DNA of 64,000 bases, taken from assembly GCF_001425835.1 (NCBI RefSeq), contig NZ_LMDP01000003.1, positions 814,001 to 878,000 of the forward strand, written 5' to 3'. How positions within the stretch are numbered: position 1 is the stretch's first letter; each line of letters opens with the position of its first letter. The translations under genes were made by a program, and so were the position numbers. Positions 31,607 through 41,220 of the stretch are shown here, in pieces. This DNA is from Afipia sp. Root123D2 (GTDB taxonomy: Bacteria; Pseudomonadota; Alphaproteobacteria; Rhizobiales; Xanthobacteraceae). Under the pieces are notes generated by a model. The model saw only the letters and a program-made list of their open reading frames with translations. It did not search any database and was not told the DNA's origin.

Positions 31607-31812
31607 AAATATCGTGATGGCGGAGTGCCGGTCCGATTCTGGTAACCTTCCGCGCCTATCATTCCCGTAGCGTGAATCAGATGTGCGCGTCGGATGACGG
31701 GATGGATCGCACGCGCCGGCGCATGATTAGCTTGCCGAGGGCCTCATATCGTTGAATGATGAGGCGCGCACGAGTCTATAACGACACGGTCGGTCGCGGT
31801 ATTTTTGGAATC

Positions 31813-32562
31813 ATGAACCAGACGCCTTCAGATCAGTCTTCGAACTCTCTTCCGGTTCTGATTGTGCTGCATCAGGAAGCGTCGACGCCGGGGCGGATCG
31901 GCAATGTGCTGCGTGTCCTTGGCCATCCGATGGATATTCGCCGTCCGCGCTTCGGTGATCCTCTTCCTGAAACGCTGGAGCATCACGCCGGCGCCGTGAT
32001 GTTCGGCGGCCCGATGAGCGTCAACGATTCCGATGACTACATTCGCCGCGAAATCGACTGGCTCGCGGTACCGTTGAAAGAGCAGAAGCCGTTTTTCGGA
32101 ATCTGTCTCGGGGCGCAGATGCTGGCGAAGCATCTTGGTGCGCGGGTCGCCGCGCATCCCGACGGGCGCGCCCAGATCGGGTACTATGCCGTCCGGCCGA
32201 CCGCCGCCGGCCGCGCCGTCTGCGCGCAGTGGCCGGATCAGGTTTATCACTGGCATCGCGAGGGCTTTGAACTTCCCTCCGGGTGCGAGCTTCTGGCGGA
32301 AGGCGACGATTTCCCGAACGAGGCGTTTCGGTCCGGGTCGTGCTTCGGTGTCCAGTTCCACCCCGACGTGACAACCGCGATGATGCATCGCTGGACGACA
32401 CGCGGACATGAGCGGTTCACGCTGCCGGGCGTGCGGCCCCGCGCCGATCACTTCACATGGCGCGCGGTTCACGATGTCTCGGAGCGCGCGTGGCTGAACA
32501 CCTTCCTCGAGCGCTGGCTCTCCAACGGCACGCAGACCGATCTTCTCAACGCGGCCGAGTGA
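31813..32562 (+). CDS. Class I glutamine amidotransferase-like protein (GuaA/GATase1 type)
   Basis: The product is 249 aa from ATG 31813; an ATG at 31756 is in frame but lies in a hairpin-prone leader. The GATase1 pattern is present: oxyanion segment VMFGGPMSV, nucleophile elbow FFGICLGAQMLA (Cys) and FGVQFHPDVT. In the last motif the canonical HPE is HPD, so the triad acid is Asp rather than Glu. There is no synthetase domain, so it is a stand-alone amidotransferase or gamma-glutamyl hydrolase of unknown substrate. The stop lies 24 bases before the NTF2-like gene. Confidence 0.82.
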   Translation: MNQTPSDQSSNSLPVLIVLHQEASTPGRIGNVLRVLGHPMDIRRPRFGDPLPETLEHHAGAVMFGGPMSVNDSDDYIRREIDWLAVPLKEQKPFFGICLGAQMLAKHLGARVAAHPDGRAQIGYYAVRPTAAGRAVCAQWPDQVYHWHREGFELPSGCELLAEGDDFPNEAFRSGSCFGVQFHPDVTTAMMHRWTTRGHERFTLPGVRPRADHFTWRAVHDVSERAWLNTFLERWLSNGTQTDLLNAAE

Positions 32563-32585
32563 ATTCTCCGGCGAGGGAGCACGCA

Positions 32586-33095
32586 TTGGATCAGTCGAGC
32601 TTCGCGGCCCTGCTGAGCGCGTTCACGCTGTCCGCCGAATCGGGTGACGGGGCGCGCTTCGCCCGCCACTTCACCGAAGATGCGGTTTATTACGACTATA
32701 TCTACGGTGCGCACAAAGGCCGCTCCGAGATCGCCCACATGATGGAGCATCTGTTCCATCGCGACGCCGGCGAAGATTATCGCTGGGAAATGTTCGATCC
32801 TGTCATCAACGGCGACATCGGCTATGCGTGGTCGCTGTCGAGCTTCACCTCGCGGGTTCCGCAATTCGCAGGGCAGTTCGTGGTAATCGACGGCATCAGC
32901 CGCTTCGTGCTGCGCGACGGGTTGATCGCGGAATATCGCGAATCGGTCAATGGCGGCGTGGCGATGGCGCAACTCGGCGTCGAGCCGGAGCGGATCGTGA
33001 AAATCCTCAAGCGCTGGTCCGGCTGGCTGCGGGAGCGGCCGGAAACCAGGGATTATCTCGCGCGGTCGCGGCGCGCCAAGGTGCCCGCGAAATAG
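32586..33095 (+). CDS. NTF2-like (SnoaL-type) family protein
   Basis: The product is 169 aa from a TTG start at 32586 with GGGAG six bases upstream, a better site than any other in this frame. The sequence has the cone-shaped NTF2 fold pattern: SGDGARFARHFTEDAVYYDY, KGRSEIAHMMEHLF, then a strand-rich second half. Members act as small-molecule isomerases, hydrolases or polyketide-tailoring subunits; some are non-enzymatic. It is co-oriented with, and 24 bases from, the amidotransferase. Confidence 0.75.
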   Translation: MDQSSFAALLSAFTLSAESGDGARFARHFTEDAVYYDYIYGAHKGRSEIAHMMEHLFHRDAGEDYRWEMFDPVINGDIGYAWSLSSFTSRVPQFAGQFVVIDGISRFVLRDGLIAEYRESVNGGVAMAQLGVEPERIVKILKRWSGWLRERPETRDYLARSRRAKVPAK

Positions 33096-33096
33096 T

Positions 33097-34326
33097 TCAC
33101 TCCGCGGCGCGCGTGACGATGCGGATTTCCGATGTCAGCGTGCGATGGACCGGGCACTTGTCGGCGATCTCCAGCAGCTTCTTGCGTTGATCGTCGTCGA
33201 GGTTGCCTTCCATGGTAATGATACGGTCGATCTGGCTGATCATGCCCTCCTTGGTATCGCACTCTTCGCAATCCTTGGCGTAGATACGGTTGTGCTTCAG
33301 CGCCACCGTGGTCCGCTCCAGCGGGATCGCCTTGCGGTCGGCGTAAAGCCGCATCGTCATCGAGGTGCAGGCGCCAAGCCCGGCGAGCAGGAAGTCATAA
33401 GGTCCGGGTCCGGTGTCGAGGCCTCCGGCCGAAACCGGTTCGTCCGCGATCAACCGATGCTTGCCGACCGAGATCGTCTGCTGGAACGTGCTTGCCCGTG
33501 TTTCTTGGACAATGACGCCGTCGGATATTGCCGGAGCGTTCGATGCATCGGCCACAGCCGCGGTTGTGGCGTCGAGATAGCGCGCCGCCCAGGCCGCGAT
33601 CATGTCGGCGACGTAAAGCGCATCCTGCTTTTTGCTGAGCAGGTGGTCGGCGCCCTGCAGCGACACGAAACTCTTCGGATGTTTTGCGGCGACGAAAATA
33701 TGCGTTGCGTTGTCGATTCCCACCGTGTCGTCGGTCGGCGAATGAAAGATCAGCAGCGCCTTGTGCAGGCTTGCCACGTGGTCGAGCAGCCGGTGGCTGG
33801 TAACGTCGTCGAGGAACTGGCGCTGGATCCGGAACGGCCGGCCGGCGAGAGAGACCTCGACCTCGCCGTCCTTGGCGATATCGTCAAGGCGACCCTTGAA
33901 CAGGTGAGTGACATGGCCCGGATCGGACGGTGCGGCGATCGTCGCCACCGCCTTGGCTTCCGGGATTTGCGCAGCCGCCGCGAGAATCGCAGCGCCGCCG
34001 AGACTATGGCCGATCAGGATCGCCGGGGCCTTGTACGATTTGCGCAAGTAATCGGCTGCCCGCACCAGATCGGCGATATTGGATGAAAAGTTGCTGTTGG
34101 CGAATTCACCTTCGCTGGCGCCGATGCCGGTAAAATCGAAACGCAGCACCCCGATGCCACGCTTTGTCAGTCCTTCGGCGATCCGTTTGGCGGCCAGCAC
34201 GTCCTTGCCGCAGGTGAAGCAATGCGCCAGCAGCGCCAAGGCCGAAGGCTCACCCTCCGGCAAATCCAGCGATGCCGCCAGCATCTGTCCATCCGTATCC
34301 GGGAATTGAAAGCGTTGTGTCGGCAC
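33097..34326 (-). CDS. Alpha/beta hydrolase - OsmC fusion protein
   Basis: The product is 409 aa. The N-terminal hydrolase (about 1-260) contains the nucleophile elbow ILIGHSLGGAA and HSPTDDTVGIDNA with the acid, then GADHLLSKK with the histidine. The C-terminal OsmC/Ohr-like domain (about 270-405) contains GLGACTSMTMRLYADRK and DKCPVHRTL with the two peroxidatic cysteines. The fusion suggests hydrolysis of an ester or thioester followed by peroxide reduction. Its stop lies one base from the end of the convergent NTF2-like gene. Confidence 0.9.
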   Translation of the reverse strand: MPTQRFQFPDTDGQMLAASLDLPEGEPSALALLAHCFTCGKDVLAAKRIAEGLTKRGIGVLRFDFTGIGASEGEFANSNFSSNIADLVRAADYLRKSYKAPAILIGHSLGGAAILAAAAQIPEAKAVATIAAPSDPGHVTHLFKGRLDDIAKDGEVEVSLAGRPFRIQRQFLDDVTSHRLLDHVASLHKALLIFHSPTDDTVGIDNATHIFVAAKHPKSFVSLQGADHLLSKKQDALYVADMIAAWAARYLDATTAAVADASNAPAISDGVIVQETRASTFQQTISVGKHRLIADEPVSAGGLDTGPGPYDFLLAGLGACTSMTMRLYADRKAIPLERTTVALKHNRIYAKDCEECDTKEGMISQIDRIITMEGNLDDDQRKKLLEIADKCPVHRTLTSEIRIVTRAAE

Positions 34327-34518
34327 GTTCAGCCTCCATGGGTTGGCTGCGGTCCTCGGCGATTCGCGCGGGATGGCGCGCCGGCGGACGCGGGTGATCG
34401 CAATCCATTAAGCCCCAAATGCGTGACCGGACAATGGGTGGTGAAAAGCCGCCCGCAGGGAATGGCGGGATGGTCCGCGTGGCTGGAATATCGCGCAACA
34501 GTGGCGGATTGGGGGATT

Positions 34519-34594
<76 letters not shown>

Positions 34595-34774
34595 ATCTGC
34601 CGGCCGCGCGGACGCGAACCGGCTCGCAAGGCCGCCATTTACAATCCCGGCCGACTCCGAGTCAAGAACGCGTCAAATCTGATGTTTTGCGGGCTGCGGC
34701 GGAGACGTCCCTTGTTTGGCTGCGGTTGAGCCGGTATTTAGGGGCCAGTTCCCACCAGTGAACCGGACCCACCG

Positions 34775-35065
34775 ATGCGCGCCATTCTCGATATTATTCT
34801 GATCGTTCTCGATCTTTATGTCTGGCTGCTGATCGCATCCGCGATCCTGTCGTGGCTGATCGCGTTCAACGTCGTCAACACACGCAACCAGTTCGTGGCA
34901 TCGGTGGCGGAATTTCTCTACAAGATCACCGAGCCGGCGCTGCGGCCGATCCGGAACTTCATGCCGAATTTCGGCGGTCTGGATATTTCGCCGATCATCG
35001 TCATCCTCATCATCATGTTCATCCAGCGCGTCATTACCTATTACATCTATCCGAACGTGATCTGA
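34775..35065 (+). CDS. YggT family integral membrane protein
   Basis: The product is 96 aa with two hydrophobic segments (residues 5-27 and about 68-88) and the family signature EPALRPIRNFMPNFGGLDISP around 50-70 (split). YggT proteins are implicated in osmotic or membrane functions, but the biochemical role is unknown. It is followed by DUF167 and folD, a conserved alphaproteobacterial order. Confidence 0.9.
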   Translation: MRAILDIILIVLDLYVWLLIASAILSWLIAFNVVNTRNQFVASVAEFLYKITEPALRPIRNFMPNFGGLDISPIIVILIIMFIQRVITYYIYPNVI

Positions 35066-35095
35066 TCGCGCCGCTGGGGGCAATGGGCCTTTTGC

Positions 35096-35416
35096 ATGGA
35101 TCCGTGGCGCTACTCGGCGCAGGGCATTGCTGTTTCCGTTCGCGTCACTCCGCGCGGCGGCTCGGACGCGATTGACGGTATCGAGACGTTGGCCAACGGC
35201 CGCAGTGTTCTGAAAGTACGGGTCCGGGCCATCGCGGACGGCGGCGCGGCCAATCGCGCGGTGACAGAGCTGCTCGCCAAGGCGCTGGGGGTGCCGAAAA
35301 GCAGCGCGCGCGTGCTATCCGGCGCCACCTCGCGTCTCAAGCAGATCGCGGTCGATGGCGACCCGCGCCGTCTCGGCGAAATGTTGCGCAATCTCTCGGC
35401 GTCGCCCGACGCCTGA
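35096..35416 (+). CDS. DUF167 / YggU family protein
   Basis: The product is 106 aa. The family core runs [17 protein letters not shown], then [20 protein letters not shown] and [16 protein letters not shown]. The small alpha/beta fold is of unknown function, and it is often encoded next to YggT, as here (30 bases apart). Confidence 0.92.
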   Translation: MDPWRYSAQGIAVSVRVTPRGGSDAIDGIETLANGRSVLKVRVRAIADGGAANRAVTELLAKALGVPKSSARVLSGATSRLKQIAVDGDPRRLGEMLRNLSASPDA

Positions 35417-35436
35417 TCAGAATGAAGGACGAAGGG

Positions 35437-36321
35437 ATGACCGCCCGGATCATCGATGGAAAAGTTATTGCTGCGGACCTCCGTGCCCGTGTTGCCGCCG
35501 AAGTCGAGCGAGTCAAAGCTCAGCACGGTTTGACGCCCGGTCTTGCGGTGGTTCTGGTGGGCAGCGATCCGGCCAGCGAGGTCTATGTCCGCAGCAAGCA
35601 CAAGCAGACTCAGGCCGCCGGGATGGCGTCGTTCGAACATCTGCTGCCGGCCAACGTCGCGCAAGGCGAGCTGCTGGCGCTGATCGACAAGCTCAATCGC
35701 GATCCCGCTGTGCACGGCATTCTGGTCCAGCTTCCTCTCCCGGCGGGGCTCGACACCGACGCCGTCGTCAACGCGATCGATCCGGCCAAGGATGTCGACG
35801 GGCTGCATCCGGTCAATGCCGGGCGGCTCGCTACCGGTCTGCCGGCGCTGTCGCCCTGCACGCCGCTCGGCTGCCTCATTTTGACCAAGAGCGTCCACGC
35901 CTCGCTGGAAGGCATGAACGCGATCGTGATCGGCCGCTCCAATCTGGTCGGGCGTCCGCTGGTGCAATTGCTGCTCAATGAGAACGCGACCGTCACCATC
36001 GCCCATTCGCGCTCGCGCGATCTGCCGGCGCTGTGCCGTAACGCAGATCTGGTTTACGCCGCCGTCGGCCGCGCCGAGATGGTGAAGGGTAATTGGATCA
36101 AGCCCGGCGCAACTGTGATCGATGTCGGCATCACCCGCGTTCCGGGCTCCAGCGGCAAGGATCGCCTGATCGGCGATGTCGCCTATCAGGAAGCGTTGCA
36201 GGTCGCGGGCGCGGTGACGCCGGTGCCTGGTGGCGTCGGCCAGATGACGGTCGCATGCCTGCTGGTCAACACGCTGCGCGCCGCCTGCGCGATCAAGGGT
36301 CTTCCCGCGCCGGCGGTGTGA
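35437..36321 (+). CDS. folD: Bifunctional methylene-THF dehydrogenase / methenyl-THF cyclohydrolase
   Basis: The product is 294 aa from ATG 35437, which has AAGGA seven bases upstream; ATG 35422 is in frame but poorly placed. Catalytic features are YVRSKHKQT (Tyr and Lys of the cyclohydrolase site), GILVQLPLP, the dehydrogenase NADP loop [11 protein letters not shown] and the C-terminal [11 protein letters not shown]. It supplies 10-formyl-THF for purine synthesis (see purH) and formyl-Met-tRNA. Confidence 0.97.
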   Translation: MTARIIDGKVIAADLRARVAAEVERVKAQHGLTPGLAVVLVGSDPASEVYVRSKHKQTQAAGMASFEHLLPANVAQGELLALIDKLNRDPAVHGILVQLPLPAGLDTDAVVNAIDPAKDVDGLHPVNAGRLATGLPALSPCTPLGCLILTKSVHASLEGMNAIVIGRSNLVGRPLVQLLLNENATVTIAHSRSRDLPALCRNADLVYAAVGRAEMVKGNWIKPGATVIDVGITRVPGSSGKDRLIGDVAYQEALQVAGAVTPVPGGVGQMTVACLLVNTLRAACAIKGLPAPAV

Positions 36322-36325
36322 CGAG

Positions 36326-37810
36326 CTATTTCGTTGCCGTGTTCTCGATCAGCCGCCGATAAAACCGGATCATGTCGGCATAGTTCGCGATGCTGAGACG
36401 CTCGTTGGTGCCGTGAAAGCGCAACAGGTCTTCGGCTTTGGCGCGAACAGGTGAAAACCTGAAAATGCTTTTGGTCACGCCGGCGTAGTGGCGCGAATCG
36501 GTCGCGGCCAGCATCAGGCCCGGCGCCACCACCACATCGGGAAACACCTCGCGAATGGTGCGGTTGAGTGCGCGATATGCATCGGTCCGGGTCGATGTCA
36601 CGGGCGGCGGCTCGGTGTTGACGTCACGCCGCGTGATGGTGATGGCATCGTTGTCGATGGTTCGTCTGACGTGGTCGATCACGGTCGCCTCGGTATCGCC
36701 GGGCTGTAACCTGAAATTGACGGTGGCGTCGACCCGGCCCGGCAGCACGTTGTCCTGATTGCCGGCGTTGACGATGGTCAGCGCGGTGGTGGTGCGGATC
36801 AGCGCATCGGTTGACGGCGATTTGCCGAACTCGCGCAGCAGCAGCGGCTTGAACAGCCACAGATTCGAGAGCACGATGCGATTCATCGCGTTCATCTCGG
36901 GCGCCAGCGTTTGCAACATCTCCTGCGCGGCGCCCTGAATTCGCGCCGGCATCCGGTGCCGGTCGAGCTTCGCCAGCGCCGCGCTCATGATGCCGATCGC
37001 CGATTGTTTTGGCGGCATCGAGGAATGGCCGGGTGTCGCGGTGAGACTCAGGTCCACCGTGGCATAACCTTTCTCAGCGATGCCTATCAGCGCCGCCGGC
37101 CGGTCGAGACCCTTCAGCATGCCGTCGGCGATCACCAGTCCTTCGTCGATGACGTAGTCGAGTTTGACGCCGCGTTGCGCCAGCAGCTTCGCGATCTCGC
37201 TGGCGCCGCGCAGCCCGCCGACCTCCTCATCCGCGCCGAAGGCAAGATAGATCGTGTGTTTGGGGCGAAAGCCTTCCTTGGCAAGCTGCTCGACCGCCTC
37301 GAGGATCGAGAACAGGTTGCCCTTGTCGTCCCACGAGCCGCGACCCCAGATGAACCCATCGCGAATGGTGCCGTCGAACGGCGGAACCTGCCAGCTGCTT
37401 TCGGTGCCTGGCGCAATCGGCACGACGTCCTGATGTGCGAGCAGCGCGATCGGCACCGCGTTCGGGTCGCTGCCCTGCCAGGTGTAAAGCAGGCTCAGGC
37501 CATTGACGGCCTCGCGCTTCGCGGCGGCATGAAATGCCGGAAACGTTTCGGCCATGTAGGTCTGCAGGCCGCGAAACGCGTCAGCGTTCTGGTCGGGATC
37601 GGTAGCGCTGGAAATGGTCTGGAAACGGATCGCGGCGCTGAGGTGGTCGGCGGCATTTTTCTCGTCGACTGCGGCGCGCGGAATGGGCGTGACCGCGATC
37701 TGGCGTGACTGCCGGGTGAGCGCGTTATAGCCGAGCACACAGGCGAGGATGATGCCGGCGGCAATCAGGAGCGCGACGAGATTTCGGATCGTCCTGATCA
37801 GCTTGCGCAT
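36326..37810 (-). CDS. M20-family metallopeptidase (carboxypeptidase S-like), membrane anchored
   Basis: The product is 494 aa from ATG 37810; a GTG 21 bases upstream is also in frame. An N-terminal uncleaved anchor (residues 10-29, LVALLIAAGIILACVLGYNA) precedes the catalytic domain. Zinc ligands are readable: His126 in LLAHQDVVP, Asp161 in GRGSWDDKGN, catalytic Glu195/Glu196 in FGADEEVGG, and an ATDSRHY motif near the end. Relatives remove C-terminal residues from small peptides or hydrolyse N-acyl amino acids. It is convergent with folD, four bases apart. Confidence 0.9.
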   Translation of the reverse strand: MRKLIRTIRNLVALLIAAGIILACVLGYNALTRQSRQIAVTPIPRAAVDEKNAADHLSAAIRFQTISSATDPDQNADAFRGLQTYMAETFPAFHAAAKREAVNGLSLLYTWQGSDPNAVPIALLAHQDVVPIAPGTESSWQVPPFDGTIRDGFIWGRGSWDDKGNLFSILEAVEQLAKEGFRPKHTIYLAFGADEEVGGLRGASEIAKLLAQRGVKLDYVIDEGLVIADGMLKGLDRPAALIGIAEKGYATVDLSLTATPGHSSMPPKQSAIGIMSAALAKLDRHRMPARIQGAAQEMLQTLAPEMNAMNRIVLSNLWLFKPLLLREFGKSPSTDALIRTTTALTIVNAGNQDNVLPGRVDATVNFRLQPGDTEATVIDHVRRTIDNDAITITRRDVNTEPPPVTSTRTDAYRALNRTIREVFPDVVVAPGLMLAATDSRHYAGVTKSIFRFSPVRAKAEDLLRFHGTNERLSIANYADMIRFYRRLIENTATK

Positions 37811-37852
37811 CGAAGCCCCATGCCCGGGCACGACCGGCCGAAGCGCGGCGCG

Positions 37853-38389
37853 TCATGCCTTCTCTTTTTTCGCCCGCTCAATGCCTTCAAGGATCAGCTT
37901 GTGCGCATCCGCGGCATCGCCCCAGCGCAGCACCTTGACCCATTTTTTCGGCTCGAGATCCTTGTAGTGCTCGAAGAAGTGCTGGATCTGCTGCAACGTA
38001 ATATCGGGCAGATCGCTGTAGTTTCCCACCTTGTCGTAGCGCTGGGTGAGTTTCGATGACGGCACCGCGATGATCTTTTCGTCGCCGCCGGCTTCGTCTT
38101 CCATGAACAGCACGCCGACCGGCCGCACGCTCATCACCGCGCCCGGAACGATGGCGCGGGTGTTCGCCACCAGCACGTCGCAAGGGTCGCCGTCGTCGGA
38201 CAATGTATGCGGAATGAAGCCGTAGTTTCCGGGGTAGCGCATCGCCGTGTAGAGGAAGCGATCGACCACCAGCGTGCCGGCGTCCTTGTCCATTTCGTAC
38301 TTGATCGGTTCGCCGCCGACGGGAACTTCGATGATGACGTTGACCTCGTGCGGCGGGTTCTGTCCAAGCGAAATGGCGTCGATACGCAT
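37853..38389 (-). CDS. ppa: Inorganic pyrophosphatase (family I)
   Basis: The product is 178 aa, the usual size of bacterial family I enzymes. Active-site blocks are [37 protein letters not shown] (split) and the [10 protein letters not shown] metal-binding loop, then KVGNYSDLP. It hydrolyses pyrophosphate, driving biosynthetic reactions such as that of acs. Confidence 0.97.
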   Translation of the reverse strand: MRIDAISLGQNPPHEVNVIIEVPVGGEPIKYEMDKDAGTLVVDRFLYTAMRYPGNYGFIPHTLSDDGDPCDVLVANTRAIVPGAVMSVRPVGVLFMEDEAGGDEKIIAVPSSKLTQRYDKVGNYSDLPDITLQQIQHFFEHYKDLEPKKWVKVLRWGDAADAHKLILEGIERAKKEKA

Positions 38390-38503
38390 CAGGGGCCTTG
38401 TCGAGCTGTCGAGAAAAAGAAAACGATGATCGGTGACGCGGACATGAAACGCGCCAAATCCGGCAAGTTCAAGCCCGATGCGCCGCTTTCAGGAAGCCGA
38501 TTA

Positions 38504-39013
38504 TCAGGCGCCCCAGGCGAACGCCACCTTGTCGAGCGACTTCGCGCCAAACCGCTCGGAGGAGCGTGCCACCATGCGGCCGCCAAGCCCGCGATAGAAC
38601 TCGACCGCCGGGTCGTTGTCCGACAGTGCCCAGATCACCATGCTGCGCAGTCCGCTCTGGACCAGATCGCGCTTGGCGAAGGTGAACAGGCGGCGGCCGA
38701 AGCCGAGGCCCTGGAATTCGGGGCGCAGATAGAGCTCGTAGATTTCGCCTTCGAAATGCAGGCTGCGTGCGCGGTTACGGCCGTAGTTGGCATAGCCCGC
38801 GACCTTGTCGCCGAATGACAGGACGCTGACGCGGCTGCCCTTGCGGATCGCGCTATCCCACCACTGCGGGCCGCGACGGTTGATCAGCTTTTCAAGCTCC
38901 GCGCCGGGGATGATTCCCTGGTATGCGGCGCGCCAGGCTTCGTCATGCGTTGCCGCGATGGCGGGTGCATCGGATGCCCTGGCTGGGCGGACCTCGATAA
39001 GGATCGTGCTCAT
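38504..39013 (-). CDS. GNAT family N-acetyltransferase
   Basis: The product is 169 aa from ATG 39013, where the GNAT core begins (IEVRPARASDAPAIAATHDEAW, split); a longer frame continues 37 codons. The acetyl-CoA-binding motif A is YELYLRPEFQGLGFGRRLF, followed by WALSDNDPAVEFYRGLGG. The substrate is unknown. Confidence 0.88.
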   Translation of the reverse strand: MSTILIEVRPARASDAPAIAATHDEAWRAAYQGIIPGAELEKLINRRGPQWWDSAIRKGSRVSVLSFGDKVAGYANYGRNRARSLHFEGEIYELYLRPEFQGLGFGRRLFTFAKRDLVQSGLRSMVIWALSDNDPAVEFYRGLGGRMVARSSERFGAKSLDKVAFAWGA

Positions 39014-39180
39014 GATCCAATCAAAGCAAGTCGCCGCCCCGGCTTCAAGGTCCATCCTTAATAATCGGTTAATATGTGCGTTTTTTGCATCACGTCGCCG
39101 TAACTCTGTACCGAAAGCGGACATAGGCGGGGCTGCGACGCGCTTGGCGCGCCGGTCAGGGCGGGCAATGATCGGTCGCG

Positions 39181-40065
39181 ATGATGAAACGCGAATTTCT
39201 CAAGGTCTGTGCGGTGGCGGCGGCGATCGGCCTTTGCGGCGAATCCGCGGCGTTGGCGCAGGGACGCTTTGGTGCGCAAGGGCTCGAGGGCGCGCCGGAT
39301 CGGCGTCAGCCATGGCTGGTTCCGGCGTCCGATTCGGCAACGGCGTCGCGGGCGATCCTGTTCCGGCCGGCCGGCGACGGGCCATTCCGAATCGCCATTA
39401 TCGTCCATGCCTCGACCCAGAACCGCATCTCCCGCGCGCAGATGCCGCAACCGGAGTACCGGGCGCTGGCGGCGGCGCTGGTGGCGCGGGGCTTCGCGGT
39501 GCTGGTGCCGGAGCGGCCGGGCCACGGCGCGACCGGTGGTCCTTATCTCGAAGATCAGGGAGGGTGTGATGCGCCCGACTACGCGCGCGCCGGGCGCGCA
39601 ACGGCCGACTCGATTTCAGCCGCTATGACGTTCATGCGCAGCCAGCCGTTCGTCCGCAAGGAGGCTGTCGTGATCGTCGGTCATTCCGCAGGCGGGTGGG
39701 GTGCGCTGGCGCTGGCGCGCCATAACCCGAAAGATATCTCCGCCATCGTCGTATTCGCGCCGGGCCGCGGCGGTCACGCCAGCGACCGGCCGGGCGAAAT
39801 TTGCGCGCCGGAGAGGCTTATCGACGCCGCACGCGGCTTCGGCGCGGGTGCGAAAGTGCCGGTGACGTGGCTGGTGGCGCAAAACGATTCGTATTTTCCG
39901 CCTGCGTTCTCAAAACAGATGGCGGATGCCTTCCGCGCCGGGGGCGACAAGGTGGATTTTCGCGTGCTGCCGCCATTCGGCAGCGAAGGGCATTGGGTGG
40001 CGGAAGCGGGAGGTGAGGACGAGATGGAGCGAGGGCTCGGCGCAGTGTTCGGTCCTCGTGAGTAA
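39181..40065 (+). CDS. Exported alpha/beta hydrolase
   Basis: The product is 294 aa with a signal peptide (MKREFLKVCAVAAAIGL, cleavage near SAALAQG). The fold is shown by the nucleophile elbow VIVGHSAGGWGALA, TWLVAQNDSYF for the acid and GSEGHWVAEAG for the histidine. It resembles the dienelactone-hydrolase-like group. The two adjacent ATGs (39181, 39184) have no strong ribosome binding site. It lies immediately left of the AT-rich insert. Confidence 0.85.
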   Translation: MMKREFLKVCAVAAAIGLCGESAALAQGRFGAQGLEGAPDRRQPWLVPASDSATASRAILFRPAGDGPFRIAIIVHASTQNRISRAQMPQPEYRALAAALVARGFAVLVPERPGHGATGGPYLEDQGGCDAPDYARAGRATADSISAAMTFMRSQPFVRKEAVVIVGHSAGGWGALALARHNPKDISAIVVFAPGRGGHASDRPGEICAPERLIDAARGFGAGAKVPVTWLVAQNDSYFPPAFSKQMADAFRAGGDKVDFRVLPPFGSEGHWVAEAGGEDEMERGLGAVFGPRE

Positions 40066-40108
40066 CGATGTTCAGGATGCCGGTACGAGGACAGGCAACA
40101 AAAGCTAA

Positions 40109-40942
40109 CTAATCAAATGAAGCAGAGAATGTGAGCGGTTCAAGGCGGACAAGCTTATCGAGTGGTGGAGAAAGCTCAAACATTCGCGGCTTTCTTGAAA
40201 AATCATACAATCTGCAAATCCGAAATTCGGTTGGTCGCTCCCTCGAAAAGGAAAGCTCATTTCTAGTCAGATAGAACGGCGTCGTTTCGAGGCCAACCGT
40301 TGTTTTCACTTCGATCAGCCTTTCAGACCCATCAACATTGTAAGAGTGAATATCATATCCCGCACCGTCTCCGATTTCTTGTGACACCCACTTTACTTGT
40401 TTTGCTAGGTCTGAGCGTCCTCTCAAACTCAACTGGCTGCATTCAAAATTTAGAACAATCTCTTCACCCGCTTTCCCTAGCGCGCGGTTGCGAAAATCGC
40501 GTTCAACGGGATCAAACTTTCTTATGAGGCGCTCTAGTTCAACTTGCTTGGTAGTAGCGGGCCGCAAGGATGGTGGTGATTCGACGAATAATTCAGGAGC
40601 TTTATGGAATCCAGGTGAGGGTGGATTGTAGCTTAGGTCGCTCGGATTCTGGATAAGATGCCGTTCGACTGCATCAAGAATAGATTTTTGAAAATTTACG
40701 AGCGGTTTGTATCCAGCAATAGTAGGTAGTCCCAATTCGACAAAAACAGCTGAAAGATTTTGGTGCTTACGTTCAATGGAGCCATCGGTTCTTCCAGTGG
40801 CTTTTACAAGAGATCTGCGAAATTCGGACTTATTGTAAGTCTCATTGCGGAGTTCAGAAGCTAGCATCGCGAAGTAATCAGTAACGATGAGATCAAGTTC
40901 CTCGTCCGTCCAATCCTGCCCAAAGCGATCAGCGGCGTTCAT
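40109..40942 (-). CDS. DUF3883 domain protein, putative PD-(D/E)xK nuclease
   Basis: The product is 277 aa. The N-terminal domain (about 10-95: WTDEELDLIVTDYFAMLASE, YNKSEFRRSL, GSIERKHQNLSAVFVELGLP) is one that I recall at the front of restriction-type and DUF3883 proteins. The C-terminal DUF3883 domain (about 145-255) carries a nuclease-like set: Glu160 in GKAGEEIVL, Asp197 in GAGYDIHSYN and Glu211-x-Lys213 in LIEVKTT. The gene is AT-rich compared with its surroundings. Such proteins recur in restriction and phage-defence islands; the role here is inferred. Confidence 0.8.
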   Translation of the reverse strand: MNAADRFGQDWTDEELDLIVTDYFAMLASELRNETYNKSEFRRSLVKATGRTDGSIERKHQNLSAVFVELGLPTIAGYKPLVNFQKSILDAVERHLIQNPSDLSYNPPSPGFHKAPELFVESPPSLRPATTKQVELERLIRKFDPVERDFRNRALGKAGEEIVLNFECSQLSLRGRSDLAKQVKWVSQEIGDGAGYDIHSYNVDGSERLIEVKTTVGLETTPFYLTRNELSFSRERPTEFRICRLYDFSRKPRMFELSPPLDKLVRLEPLTFSASFD

Positions 40943-40986
40943 AATTCGATCTTCTCATTGAAAAGGCTCGCTGGTTACCGGGGAGG

Positions 40987-41220
40987 CTAGCGTTGATGCC
41001 AAAGGTAATCGGTTTTCGGATCGAGATCGTATTTTTCACCAACCCAATAAACGAAATCGTTCGGAGTTTCGGCGGATTGAAAATGATTGGTCAGTCGTTT
41101 GTCATCGATGCCAGCATCATCAATTGTAATGCCGTAGACTTTGTAGAGCCGGATATCGACAGCCCTCCGCCATTTTGCGAACATTGCGTTAGCTGGACAG
41201 TTCTGCTTGTTCTCGCTCAT
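40987..41220 (-). CDS. Small hypothetical protein in the AT-rich island
   Basis: The product is 77 aa, starting MSENKQNCPANAMFAKWRRA. The body (IDDAGIDDKRLTNHFQSAE, then YWVGEKYDLDPKTDYLW) looks like a compact acidic helical protein; I recall phage-associated short proteins of similar style but cannot name a family with confidence. It lies 44 bases upstream of the DUF3883 gene on the same strand, so the two are probably co-transcribed. Confidence 0.55.
   Translation of the reverse strand: MSENKQNCPANAMFAKWRRAVDIRLYKVYGITIDDAGIDDKRLTNHFQSAETPNDFVYWVGEKYDLDPKTDYLWHQR

Noticed and set aside
31741-31765. Hairpin GCCTCAT / ATGAGGC before the amidotransferase as a riboswitch
   Set aside because: It is a short stem with an 11-base loop and no known riboswitch core; it is probably incidental.
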